Both the position numbers and the translations under genes were made by a program. DNA of 11,183 nt from an uncultured Bacilli bacterium (GTDB lineage Bacteria; Bacillota_I; Bacilli_A; ML615J-28; CAG-313), in contig CAJGDR010000028.1 of assembly GCA_904502205.1 (NCBI GenBank), forward strand, positions 1 to 11,183, given 5' to 3'. Each line of letters starts with the position of its first letter. Position 1 is the stretch's first letter. The notes under the pieces were generated by a model. The model saw nothing but the letters and a program-made list of their open reading frames with translations, was not told the origin of the DNA and ran no database searches. Positions 1 through 5,722 of this stretch are shown here, one piece after another.

Positions 1-592
1 GAACATTTTTTTCTTTTAATTTTTCTAGTACTTCATTTGTAAAATGAAGTCCTGCAGTTGGTGCTGCTGCACTACCATAATATTTCGCATAAACTGTTTG
101 ATAACGATCTTCTTCTTGTAGTTTTTCATGAATATATGGTGGAAGTGGCATTTCACCTACTTTTTCAAGTTTTTCTAAAAAGATTCCTTCATAATTCATT
201 TTAAAAGTTCTTAGACCATCTTCACCAAGTCCAATACAAGTTGCAGTAAATTGATTATCACCGAAAACAATTTCTGTTCCAATTTTAACTCTTTTTGCTG
301 GTCTTGTTAAAGCTTCCCAAGTATCAGTTTCTAATTCTTTTAAAAGTAATACTTCAATCGAAGCATTAGTTTCTTTTTTAGTTCCATATATTCTTGAAGG
401 AATTACTTTAGTATCATTAAATACTAAACAATCATTTTCTCCAAGCATATCAACTATATCTGAAAAAATGTGATGATTAATCGTTTTTTCTTGTTTATCA
501 AGTACTAAAAGTTTTGAAGTGCTTCTTTCCTTAAGCGGTGTTTGAGCAATCAATTCTTCCGGTAAATGATAATCGTATTCATCTACTCTCAT
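1..592 (-). CDS. queA: S-adenosylmethionine:tRNA ribosyltransferase-isomerase (queuosine synthesis), 3' part missing
   Basis: The reading frame opens at ATG 592-590 and runs off the left edge of the window, so only the first 197 residues of an enzyme usually about 340 long are visible. QueA transfers and isomerises the ribosyl part of S-adenosylmethionine onto 7-aminomethyl-7-deazaguanine in the tRNA anticodon, giving epoxyqueuosine; it is cytosolic. Family signatures seen are the N-terminal MRVDEYDYHLPEELIAQ, FNDTKVIPSR (58-67), GEMPLPPYI (146-154) and the AAPTAGLHFT block (176-185). The residue before that block is Ala where many homologues have Val (GSAAAPTAG). The start lies one base after the ruvB TAG stop. 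An AGGTG ribosome site sits inside the last codons of ruvB, so the two genes are very probably co-transcribed and translationally coupled, an order (ruvB-queA) common in Firmicutes. Confidence 0.95.
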   Translation of the reverse strand, partial: MRVDEYDYHLPEELIAQTPLKERSTSKLLVLDKQEKTINHHIFSDIVDMLGENDCLVFNDTKVIPSRIYGTKKETNASIEVLLLKELETDTWEALTRPAKRVKIGTEIVFGDNQFTATCIGLGEDGLRTFKMNYEGIFLEKLEKVGEMPLPPYIHEKLQEEDRYQTVYAKYYGSAAAPTAGLHFTNEVLEKLKEKNV

Positions 593-593
593 A

Positions 594-1589
594 CTATTTC
601 ACCTTTTTGATATTTAAATGATTATATGCTTTTTCTGTTGCTGCACGACCTCTTGGAGTTCTTACAATAAAACCTGCTTGTAATAGATATGGTTCATTTA
701 CATCTTCAAGTGTTACTGTTTCTTCAGAGATTGTTGAAGCTAACGCATCTAGTCCAACTGGACCACCATTGAATCTTTCAATTAAGACTTCCAAATATCT
801 TCTATCTGTTTGATCTAAGCCTGATGCATCAATATTTAATTTATTTAAAGCATAATCAGCTGTTAATTTATTAATTGTTTCTTCATTATTATATTGAGCA
901 AAATCACGAATTCTTTTGAATAATCTATTCGCAATTCTAGGTGTTCCTCTAGAACGTTTTGCAAGTTCTAAGCTTGCATCTTCATCAATTTCATAATTGA
1001 AAATTCTAGAAGTTCTTTTAATAATTTGTTTTAGTTCTTCACTTGTATAATAATTTAATTGATGAACAATACCAAATCTATCACGAAGTGGAGCTGTTAA
1101 ATCTCCAAAACGTGTTGTTGCACCAACTAATGTAAAAGGTGGTAAATCAATTCTTAAAGTCATTGCTCCACTATCTTTACCCATTACAATATCGATTGCA
1201 TAATCTTCCATTGCTGAATATAAGATTTCTTCAACTACTTTAGGAATTCGATGAATTTCATCGATAAATAAAATATCACCAGCATCAAGTGATGATAAAA
1301 TTGAGGCTAGGTCGCCTGGTCTTGATAATGCAGGACCTGTAGTTACTTTTACTTTAGTACCCATTTCATTCGCAATAACATATGCTAAAGTAGTTTTACC
1401 AAGTCCTGGAGGACCATAAAGTAAGACGTGATCTAAACTTTCTTTACGTTTTTTGGCTGTTGTGATGAATATGTCAAGCATTTCTTTTAGTTCACTTTGT
1501 CCAACATATTCACTTAACTTTTGTGGTCTAAGAGTTTGTTCTTCTTCGTCAAAAGATGTGAAAGTTTGATTAACTAAACGTTCTTCCAT
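594..1589 (-). CDS. ruvB: Holliday junction branch migration ATPase RuvB
   Basis: RuvB is the hexameric AAA+ motor that, with RuvA, drives branch migration of Holliday junctions during recombination and fork repair. The 331-residue length is normal for the family. Visible motifs are Walker [10 protein letters not shown] (59-67), Walker B LFIDEIH (107-113), sensor region GATTR (156-160), the conserved LRDRFG (168-173), sensor 2 [10 protein letters not shown] (213-222), and the C-terminal winged-helix block ending in RTPRGRAAT (310-318). No key residue is missing. The ATG at 1589-1587 is preceded by a full AGGAGG (1600-1595, minus) at good spacing. A consensus-like promoter lies just upstream. 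It is followed directly by queA. Its usual partner ruvA is next door but on the opposite strand. No ruvC is in the window; Firmicutes normally use RecU instead. Confidence 0.98.
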   Translation of the reverse strand: MEERLVNQTFTSFDEEEQTLRPQKLSEYVGQSELKEMLDIFITTAKKRKESLDHVLLYGPPGLGKTTLAYVIANEMGTKVKVTTGPALSRPGDLASILSSLDAGDILFIDEIHRIPKVVEEILYSAMEDYAIDIVMGKDSGAMTLRIDLPPFTLVGATTRFGDLTAPLRDRFGIVHQLNYYTSEELKQIIKRTSRIFNYEIDEDASLELAKRSRGTPRIANRLFKRIRDFAQYNNEETINKLTADYALNKLNIDASGLDQTDRRYLEVLIERFNGGPVGLDALASTISEETVTLEDVNEPYLLQAGFIVRTPRGRAATEKAYNHLNIKKVK

Positions 1590-1594
1590 AGTCT

Positions 1595-1600
1595 CCTCCT
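1595..1600 (-). promoter_or_regulatory. Strong ribosome binding site of ruvB
   Basis: Minus strand AGGAGG, five bases before the ruvB ATG at 1589. It fixes the ruvB start and is among the strongest Shine-Dalgarno sites in the window, matched by the AGGAGG ahead of rbgA. Confidence 0.85.
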
Positions 1601-1611
1601 ATTGCTTTCTT

Positions 1612-1640
1612 ATTATACCACTTTTTTCGTTTTTTGGCAA
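1612..1640 (-). promoter_or_regulatory. Promoter of ruvB-queA
   Basis: On the minus strand there is a -35 box TTGCCA (1640-1635), a 17-bp spacer and a perfect -10 TATAAT (1617-1612), placing the start near 1605 and leaving a short leader of about 15 bases carrying the AGGAGG. No palindrome of the GAAC-N4-GTTC type expected for a Firmicute LexA/DinR site is seen, so SOS control is not supported by the sequence. Confidence 0.8.
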
Positions 1641-1682
1641 AACATTTGAATATTGATTAATAATAACTCTTTATTTAATCTC

Positions 1683-1711
1683 TTTATTATTAGAATGTTT
1701 TTTGTTATAAT
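1683..1711 (+). promoter_or_regulatory. Promoter of ruvA (extended -10)
   Basis: Plus strand TGTTATAAT gives a perfect -10 TATAAT (1706-1711) with the extended TG element. The -35 at 17-bp spacing is poor (TTTATT, 1683-1688), which an extended -10 can compensate for. The start would fall near 1716-1718, only about 12-14 bases before the preferred ruvA ATG. The promoter is back to back with that of ruvB. Confidence 0.7.
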
Positions 1712-1717
1712 TGATAT

Positions 1718-1723
1718 GAGGTG
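1718..1723 (+). promoter_or_regulatory. Ribosome binding site that decides the ruvA start
   Basis: GAGGTG at 1718-1723 stands six bases before the ATG at 1730. The in-frame GTG at 1721-1723 that would lengthen the protein by three residues lies inside this site and has no ribosome site of its own, so ATG 1730 is the likely start. Confidence 0.75.
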
Positions 1724-1729
1724 AAAATC

Positions 1730-2293
1730 ATGTATGATTATATAAAAGGTACTGTAACAAACATTGAACCAAATACAATTACATTGGAATGTTACGGCAT
1801 TGGATATTTATTAAAAACTGCCAATCCTTATAGTTTTAAAATCAATGATGAACTTAAAGTATATACTTATCAACATGTTCGTGAAGACTTAATTGAGTTA
1901 TATGGATTTTCAACAATTGATGAAAGATTAATGTTCATTAAACTAATTAATGTAAAAGGTCTTGGTCCAAAAGGCGCACTTGCGATACTTGCAGCTAGCA
2001 CTGTTCAAGAAATTGTTTCTGCTATTGAAAATGGTGATCCTAATTACTTTAGAAAGTTCCCTGGCATTGGTACTAAAGGTAGTCAACAAATTATCCTTGA
2101 TTTAAAAGGCAAACTAGATTTTGGAAAAGTTGAGTCAAAATCAAACGAAGATTTAACAAATCTAATAAGCGCCTTAAAAGCACTAGGTTATAATAGTAGT
2201 GAAATCAAAACAATTACGAAAGATTTTAAAATTAGTGACTATCCATCATTAGGCGATGCTGTAAAAGCTGCATTAAAGAAATTAACAAAATAA
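1730..2293 (+). CDS. ruvA: Holliday junction DNA helicase subunit RuvA
   Basis: RuvA binds the four-way Holliday junction as a tetramer and loads the RuvB motor on opposite arms. From ATG 1730 the protein has 187 residues (MYDYIKGTV...), close to the usual length of about 200; the longer GTG-started form (1721) is less likely. Domain I (1 to about 62) is the OB fold with the YGIGY and YGFST motifs. Domain II carries two helix-hairpin-helix motifs, VKGLGPKGA (75-83) and FPGIGTKGSQQI (110-121). Domain III, about 140-187, is the short RuvB-contacting three-helix domain (ALKALGYNSSEIK). The second hairpin reads KGSQQI where KKTAxRI-like residues are common, a mild change. It is the only plus-strand gene here and stands alone between its own promoter and a terminator, separated from ruvB by a divergent promoter region. 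Confidence 0.96.
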   Translation: MYDYIKGTVTNIEPNTITLECYGIGYLLKTANPYSFKINDELKVYTYQHVREDLIELYGFSTIDERLMFIKLINVKGLGPKGALAILAASTVQEIVSAIENGDPNYFRKFPGIGTKGSQQIILDLKGKLDFGKVESKSNEDLTNLISALKALGYNSSEIKTITKDFKISDYPSLGDAVKAALKKLTK

Positions 2294-2296
2294 ATT

Positions 2297-2327
2297 AAAA
2301 ACAAGAAGCATTTGCTTCTTGTTTTTT
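2297..2327. terminator. Bidirectional intrinsic terminator between ruvA and the SRP operon
   Basis: A perfect 13-bp inverted repeat, 2297-2309 (A5 then CAAGAAGC) against 2314-2326 (GCTTCTTG then T5), with loop ATTT. A T-run follows on the plus strand, and the A-run at the left gives a T-run on the minus strand. It begins four bases after the ruvA stop and also lies 40 bases beyond the minus-strand gene that ends at 2367, so it can serve both convergent units. Confidence 0.9.
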
Positions 2328-2366
2328 ACTTAATATTTAGATAGTTTTATAAAAATAACTCTATCG

Positions 2367-2798
2367 TTATTGTTTAGTAACAATAACTTTTCTTGTTAAT
2401 AGAATATCTTGCTCTTTACCAAATCTAGGATCAGTATGTACATTACAAGTAATAATATATTCTCCATCATTAGCTGGAATATCAAATTCTATATCACTAG
2501 TATTTTCAAATACTTTACTAATCTCCATACCATCAATAGCAACACTTACTGTAAATCTTTTTACTGAACTATAAATTTTTAGTTTAATAGTTGTTGTTTC
2601 TTCATCATGGGTAGTTACTTTGATATCTTGGGTAGTTTCATTTTCGTAATCATCTACAAAATAAACTATAGCATTTGAATTTTCATAATTATGAACTGCT
2701 CGGTCTAAAAAGAAATCTAAAACATAAAAGATTACAAGAGTAATTGCAGAATAGAAAAGGAACCAACCAAGTCTTTTGTACCAAGTGTCTTTAGTCAT
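2367..2798 (-). CDS. Unrecognised single-pass membrane protein coupled to ffh
   Basis: I do not recognise this 143-residue protein. It has a short N-terminus with basic residues (MTKDTWYKRL), one hydrophobic helix at about 11-31 and then a polar region of about 110 residues rich in Thr, Glu, Asp and Val with alternating hydrophobic positions (for example IKLKIYSSVKRFTVSVAIDG, 71-90; EYIITCNVH, 113-121), which suggests a small beta-sandwich outside the membrane. There is one Cys (118) and no lipobox. Its ATG overlaps the ffh stop by one base (TAATG). Its ribosome site AAAGGAGG lies 12 bases upstream, inside the Lys-Gly-Gly codons at the end of ffh, so it is the last gene of the ftsY-ylxM-ffh operon and probably translationally coupled. 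Many relatives have rpsP after ffh. A link to membrane targeting is only a guess from position. Confidence 0.85.
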   Translation of the reverse strand: MTKDTWYKRLGWFLFYSAITLVIFYVLDFFLDRAVHNYENSNAIVYFVDDYENETTQDIKVTTHDEETTTIKLKIYSSVKRFTVSVAIDGMEISKVFENTSDIEFDIPANDGEYIITCNVHTDPRFGKEQDILLTRKVIVTKQ

Positions 2799-4204
2799 TA
2801 AAATCTAAAGCCTCCTTTATTCTTCCCTTTACCTTTTTTTGCTTTTTGTTGTGGCATATTAGGCATGTATCCACCTCTTGCCATCTTTTCCATTTGTTGT
2901 TCATCAAGACCCATCATTTGTTTCATTTGTTTCTTCATTGTATCAAATTGTTGAGTTAAATTGTTTACTTCAGGATAACTTCTACCACTACCTCTTGCGA
3001 TACGTTCTTTTCTTGAACGACTACTTGCAATAAGTTCTGGATTTTTTCTTTCTTCAACAGTCATTGATCCAATAATAGCTTCAATATATGCAAATTTCTT
3101 ATCATCGATATCAATATTTTTAAGTTTAGATCCAAGTCCTGGAATCATGCCAAGTAAGCTTTTTAATGATCCCATTCGTTTAATCATCTTAAGTTGTTTT
3201 AAGAAGTCATTATAGTTGAAATATCCTTTTTCAAGTCTTTCAGCCATATTAAGAGCTTCAGTTTCATCAATGTTTTCTACTGCTTTATCAATTAATGTTA
3301 AAACATCACCCATTCCAAGAATTCTACTTGCCATACGTTCAGGATGGAAGATTTCAATTTGGTCAAGTTTTTCACCCATACCACAGAATTTAATTGGAAT
3401 TTGTGTCATATAACGAATAGATAAAGCGGCACCACCACGAGTATCACTATCAAGTTTTGTTAAGATACATCCAGTAACATCAAGTTTTTGATTAAATTGC
3501 ATTGCTACATTTACAGCATCTTGACCAGTCATAGCATCAACAGCAAGTAAAATTTCTTGTGGCTTAGCGATTTTCTTAATGTTAACAAGTTCATTCATTA
3601 ATGCTTCATCAATTGATAAACGACCAGCTGTATCGATAATAACTAAGTTATTATTCATCTTTTTAGCATGGTTTAAAGCATTTTCAACAATAACTTCCGG
3701 TTTAACTAAAACACCTTGTTCAAAAACATCGATTCCAAGTTGTTTACCAAGTGTTACAAGTTGGTTTACTGCTGCAGGACGATATACGTCAGCTGCAACT
3801 AACAATGGACGAAGATTATGGTGTTTTCTTAAATAGTTAGCAAGTTTACCAGCATGTGTAGTTTTACCACTACCTTGTAGCCCGGCAAGTAAGATAACTG
3901 TTGTACCATTTGGATTTAGATTAATTGGTACAGCTTCTTCACCCATTAATTTTTTTAATTCTTCATCAACAATTTTTAATACTTGGTCACCTGGAGTTAA
4001 TGATTTCATTACTCTTTCACCAAGGGCTTTTTCTTTTACGTCATTAATAAACGCTTTAACTACTTTATAGTTAACATCGGCTTCAAGTAAGGAAACCCTT
4101 ACTTCCTTCATCATTTCGTCGATATCATTTTCGTTAATTCTACCACGTCCACTTAAACGACGTAAGGCCATTTGAAATCTTTCAGATAAACTTTCAAAAG
4201 GCAT
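2798..4204 (-). CDS. ffh: Signal recognition particle GTPase Ffh (SRP54)
   Basis: Ffh binds 4.5S-type RNA and signal sequences on nascent chains and delivers them to FtsY at the membrane. The 468 residues give the full three-domain layout: helical N domain (1 to about 95), GTPase G domain with P-loop GLQGSGKTT (108-116), DTAGR (191-195), TKLD (249-252) and GMGE (275-278), and the methionine-rich M domain (from about 310). The M domain carries the RNA-binding SRSRKERIARGSG (395-407). The tail after about 440 is Met/Gly/Lys rich (AKKGKGKNKGG). The ATG at 4204 follows the ylxM TGA by five bases with GGAG at suitable spacing. It is third in the ftsY-ylxM-ffh operon, so both SRP GTPases are made from one message. 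No SRP RNA gene is seen in this window. Confidence 0.98.
   Translation of the reverse strand: MPFESLSERFQMALRRLSGRGRINENDIDEMMKEVRVSLLEADVNYKVVKAFINDVKEKALGERVMKSLTPGDQVLKIVDEELKKLMGEEAVPINLNPNGTTVILLAGLQGSGKTTHAGKLANYLRKHHNLRPLLVAADVYRPAAVNQLVTLGKQLGIDVFEQGVLVKPEVIVENALNHAKKMNNNLVIIDTAGRLSIDEALMNELVNIKKIAKPQEILLAVDAMTGQDAVNVAMQFNQKLDVTGCILTKLDSDTRGGAALSIRYMTQIPIKFCGMGEKLDQIEIFHPERMASRILGMGDVLTLIDKAVENIDETEALNMAERLEKGYFNYNDFLKQLKMIKRMGSLKSLLGMIPGLGSKLKNIDIDDKKFAYIEAIIGSMTVEERKNPELIASSRSRKERIARGSGRSYPEVNNLTQQFDTMKKQMKQMMGLDEQQMEKMARGGYMPNMPQQKAKKGKGKNKGGFRF
2811..2818 (-). promoter_or_regulatory. Ribosome binding site inside the 3' end of ffh
   Basis: Minus strand AAAGGAGG is read as the Lys-Gly-Gly codons near the ffh end and serves the membrane-protein gene starting at 2798. 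The 12-base spacing is long, so start efficiency may depend on ribosomes finishing ffh. Confidence 0.6.
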
Positions 4205-4209
4205 CTATA

Positions 4210-4527
4210 TCACTCCATTTCTTTAATTTTATTTAATAACTCCATACATTTTGGTTCATCTTTATACTCTTCTTCAAGCTTTTCAAAGATTGTATATTTT
4301 TTAAATAAATTAAGTGATTCTTCAAAATGTTCAAGATTCTTAACAGCATTTTTTAATGCATCGTGTACAGCATTACGACTAATACCAAATTCTTCAGCTA
4401 TTTCATGAAGACTAAAGTCATTTTCGTAATAAGCAATAAATAGTTCTTTTTGTTTTTCTGTCAACAAGTTTCCATAGAAATTAAATAACATTTGGTAATA
4501 AGTTTTCTTTTCTAAAAGATTATTCAT
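4210..4527 (-). CDS. ylxM: YlxM/p13-type helix-turn-helix protein of the SRP operon
   Basis: Small, probably cytosolic, helical protein of the UPF0122 (YlxM) family, whose members sit beside ffh in Firmicutes and Mollicutes; work on streptococcal YlxM links it to SRP function. I prefer the ATG at 4527, giving 105 residues starting MNNLLEKKTYYQML, which aligns with the usual short N-terminus and has GGTG (4537-4534) six bases upstream. A longer in-frame ATG at 4548 adds seven residues (MDYLVMK) and has no good ribosome site. The helix-turn-helix reads FSLHEIAEEFGISRNAVHDALKNA, centred on residues 43-66, and resembles sigma-factor region 4. The C-terminal third is charged and helical. The start overlaps the ftsY stop (ATGAATAA, 8 bases), indicating coupled translation; it ends in TGA, five bases before ffh. 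Confidence 0.9.
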   Translation of the reverse strand: MNNLLEKKTYYQMLFNFYGNLLTEKQKELFIAYYENDFSLHEIAEEFGISRNAVHDALKNAVKNLEHFEESLNLFKKYTIFEKLEEEYKDEPKCMELLNKIKEME

Positions 4528-5503
4528 CTTCATCACCAAATAGTCCATAAATATAATCTTCTAGGTCAAAGTATTCAAGATCATCCATCTTTTCACCTAA
4601 ACCAATAAATTTAATTGGTAAATTATATTTATCTCTAATTGCAAGAACAATTCCACCTTTACTTGTTCCGTCAAGTTTAGTAAGAACTACTCCTGTAACA
4701 TCAGTAATTTCTTTAAATGCTTCAGCTTGTGATAAGCCATTTTGTCCTGTTGTTGCATCAATTACTAAAAGTGTTTCATGTGGTCCATTTGGAACTTCTT
4801 TTTGAATAACTCGATTCATTTTTTCAAGTTCTTTCATAAGATTAGATTTGTTTTGTAAACGACCAGCAGTATCACATAATAATACATCATAGTTTTCGTT
4901 TTTAGCTTTAATAATAGCATCATAAATAACACTAGAAGGGTCACTACCAGGAGCTTTTGTTACTACATCAACACCTAGTCTTTCTCCCCAAACTTTTAAT
5001 TGATCGATTGCACCTGCTCTAAATGTATCACCTGCAGCAAGTAAAATCTTCTTACCTTCTTCTTTTAATCTGTTAGCGATTTTAGCGATTGTTGTTGTTT
5101 TACCAACACCATTAACACCAACAAATAAAAGGACACCAAGTTCATTTTCTGGTAAATTTAAACTTGTATCAATAATTTCATTTTTTAAATATAGTTCAAA
5201 CATTTTATCGACAATAATTGGTTGTAATTCATCAGCAGAATGAATTCCTTCAACTCTTTCATCATCTTTTAATTCTTCAATGAAATCAAGTGTTGTTTCA
5301 ACACCAATATCAGCCATAATAAAAATGTCTGTTAAATCGTCAAATAAATCTTCTGTTATTTCGTCATAGCTTTGGAATAAACCTTTTAATTTATTTAAAA
5401 GACCATTTCTTGTCTTTTCCATTCCTAAGCGATATTTATTAGCTTTTTCTAAAGCTTTATTATCTTGATTTTTCTTTTTCTTAAACATTGAAAAGAAACC
5501 CAT
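4520..5503 (-). CDS. ftsY: SRP receptor GTPase FtsY
   Basis: FtsY is the membrane-associated receptor that docks the Ffh-ribosome complex and reciprocally activates GTP hydrolysis. The 327 residues form an NG core with a short N-terminus, as in many Gram-positives, rather than the long acidic domain of E. coli. The first residues (MGFFSMFKKKK) form a basic hydrophobic patch fit for lipid binding. The N domain spans about 25-110. The G domain has P-loop GVNGVGKTTT (129-138), GDTFRAGA (158-165), DTAGR (211-215), TKLDGTSKGG (275-284) and GLGEK (301-305). It ends in an acidic tail (FGDEDE). AAGGTGA precedes the ATG, and a consensus-like promoter lies at 5531-5559. It opens the ftsY-ylxM-ffh-membrane protein operon, with its last bases overlapping the ylxM start. 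Confidence 0.98.
   Translation of the reverse strand: MGFFSMFKKKKNQDNKALEKANKYRLGMEKTRNGLLNKLKGLFQSYDEITEDLFDDLTDIFIMADIGVETTLDFIEELKDDERVEGIHSADELQPIIVDKMFELYLKNEIIDTSLNLPENELGVLLFVGVNGVGKTTTIAKIANRLKEEGKKILLAAGDTFRAGAIDQLKVWGERLGVDVVTKAPGSDPSSVIYDAIIKAKNENYDVLLCDTAGRLQNKSNLMKELEKMNRVIQKEVPNGPHETLLVIDATTGQNGLSQAEAFKEITDVTGVVLTKLDGTSKGGIVLAIRDKYNLPIKFIGLGEKMDDLEYFDLEDYIYGLFGDEDE
4534..4537 (-). promoter_or_regulatory. Ribosome binding site favouring the short ylxM start
   Basis: Minus strand GGTG lies six bases before ATG 4527. It touches ATG 4533 directly, so it cannot serve that codon, and it lies downstream of ATG 4548. It therefore supports the 105-residue form of YlxM. Confidence 0.5.
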
Positions 5504-5530
5504 AATTTCACCTTTTATCTTTCTTTTGAT

Positions 5531-5559
5531 ATTATACTATATTTTAATCATTTTGTAAA
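5531..5559 (-). promoter_or_regulatory. Promoter of the ftsY-ylxM-ffh operon
   Basis: On the minus strand: TTTACA (5559-5554), 17-bp spacer, perfect TATAAT (5536-5531). The start would be near 5524, about 20 bases before the ftsY ATG. It lies after the terminator at 5572-5602, so the SRP operon does not need read-through from upstream. Confidence 0.85.
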
Positions 5560-5571
5560 TACATTTGGAAA

Positions 5572-5602
5572 TAAAAAGAAGCCCTGGGGGAACAGGGCTT
5601 CT
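5572..5602 (-). terminator. Intrinsic terminator of the small RNA and topA
   Basis: A perfect 10-bp stem (5577-5586 with 5593-5602, GC-rich core GCCCTG/CAGGGC) and a six-base loop, followed on the minus strand by TTTTTATTT. It is the strongest hairpin in the window. No earlier terminator is seen after the topA stop at 5723. Confidence 0.92.
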
Positions 5603-5604
5603 CC

Positions 5605-5620
5605 TATGTTAATTAACATA
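5605..5620. repeat. 16-bp perfect palindrome inside the small RNA candidate
   Basis: TATGTTAATTAACATA is fully self-complementary. In RNA it can fold as a 6-bp stem with loop AAUU or support dimer pairing. As DNA it could be a protein site. It overlaps the first copy of the ATATGTGTA repeat. Confidence 0.6.
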
Positions 5621-5639
5621 TGTGTAGGGGATATGTGTA
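5618..5639. repeat. Direct repeat ATATGTGTA, two copies
   Basis: Exact nine-base copies at 5618-5626 and 5631-5639, separated by GGGG (CCCC in the RNA sense). They place the same sequence on both sides of the C-rich motif of the predicted small RNA. Confidence 0.6.
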
Positions 5640-5665
5640 CCGTACGAATACCATACGGCAAAATA

Positions 5666-5694
5666 ATTATAACAAATATTCGACAATTTGTCAA
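5666..5694 (-). promoter_or_regulatory. Consensus promoter downstream of topA
   Basis: On the minus strand: TTGACA (5694-5689), exactly 17 bp, then TATAAT (5671-5666) with an extended TG element (TGTTATAAT). Every hexamer position matches the sigma-A consensus, and it is the best promoter in the window. It lies 28 bases after the topA stop and has no normal gene before the terminator at 5572-5602. An imperfect dyad GACAA-N-TTGTC (5682-5692) covers the -35 box. Confidence 0.88.
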
Positions 5695-5722
5695 TAGATT
5701 TTTTAAATTTTTACATATTTTT

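Larger units (their letters stand above)
5570..5659 (-). ncRNA. Candidate small RNA gene between topA and ftsY
   Basis: A consensus promoter (5666-5694, minus) predicts a start at G5659. A strong intrinsic terminator ends the transcript near 5570, so an RNA of about 90 bases is expected. Read in RNA sense it begins with a 7-bp hairpin (CCGUAUG, loop GUAUU, CGUACGG). A linker follows with UACACAUAU repeated on both sides of CCCC, then the palindrome UAUGUUAAUUAACAUA, then the terminator stem AGAAGCCCUG / CAGGGCUUCU with loop UUCCCC. Thus UCCCC appears twice in predicted unpaired positions, the arrangement known from Gram-positive regulators such as RsaE/RoxS that pair with ribosome sites; no homology to them is claimed. 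It lacks the GGAAGCAGC core of SRP RNA. A 13-codon ORF starting at its sixth base has no ribosome site. With no separate topA terminator seen, the same sequence would also form the topA 3' UTR. Confidence 0.6.

Noticed and set aside
1590..1729. LexA/DinR SOS box between ruvB and ruvA
   Set aside because: No GAAC-N4-GTTC-like palindrome is present; the repeats there are AT-rich and unlike an SOS box.
3216..3836. Plus-strand open frames opposite ffh
   Set aside because: They have no family resemblance and no ribosome site, and they lie fully within a well-supported gene; they are antisense shadows.
4210..4212. UGA read as tryptophan (Mycoplasma code)
   Set aside because: ylxM ends in TGA just before ffh, and the tryptophans checked in topA and queA use TGG, so the standard bacterial code applies.
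5570..5659. SRP (4.5S/scRNA) gene, suggested by the position beside ftsY and ffh
   Set aside because: The conserved GGAAGCAGC-type tetraloop and asymmetric loop of SRP RNA are absent on both strands.
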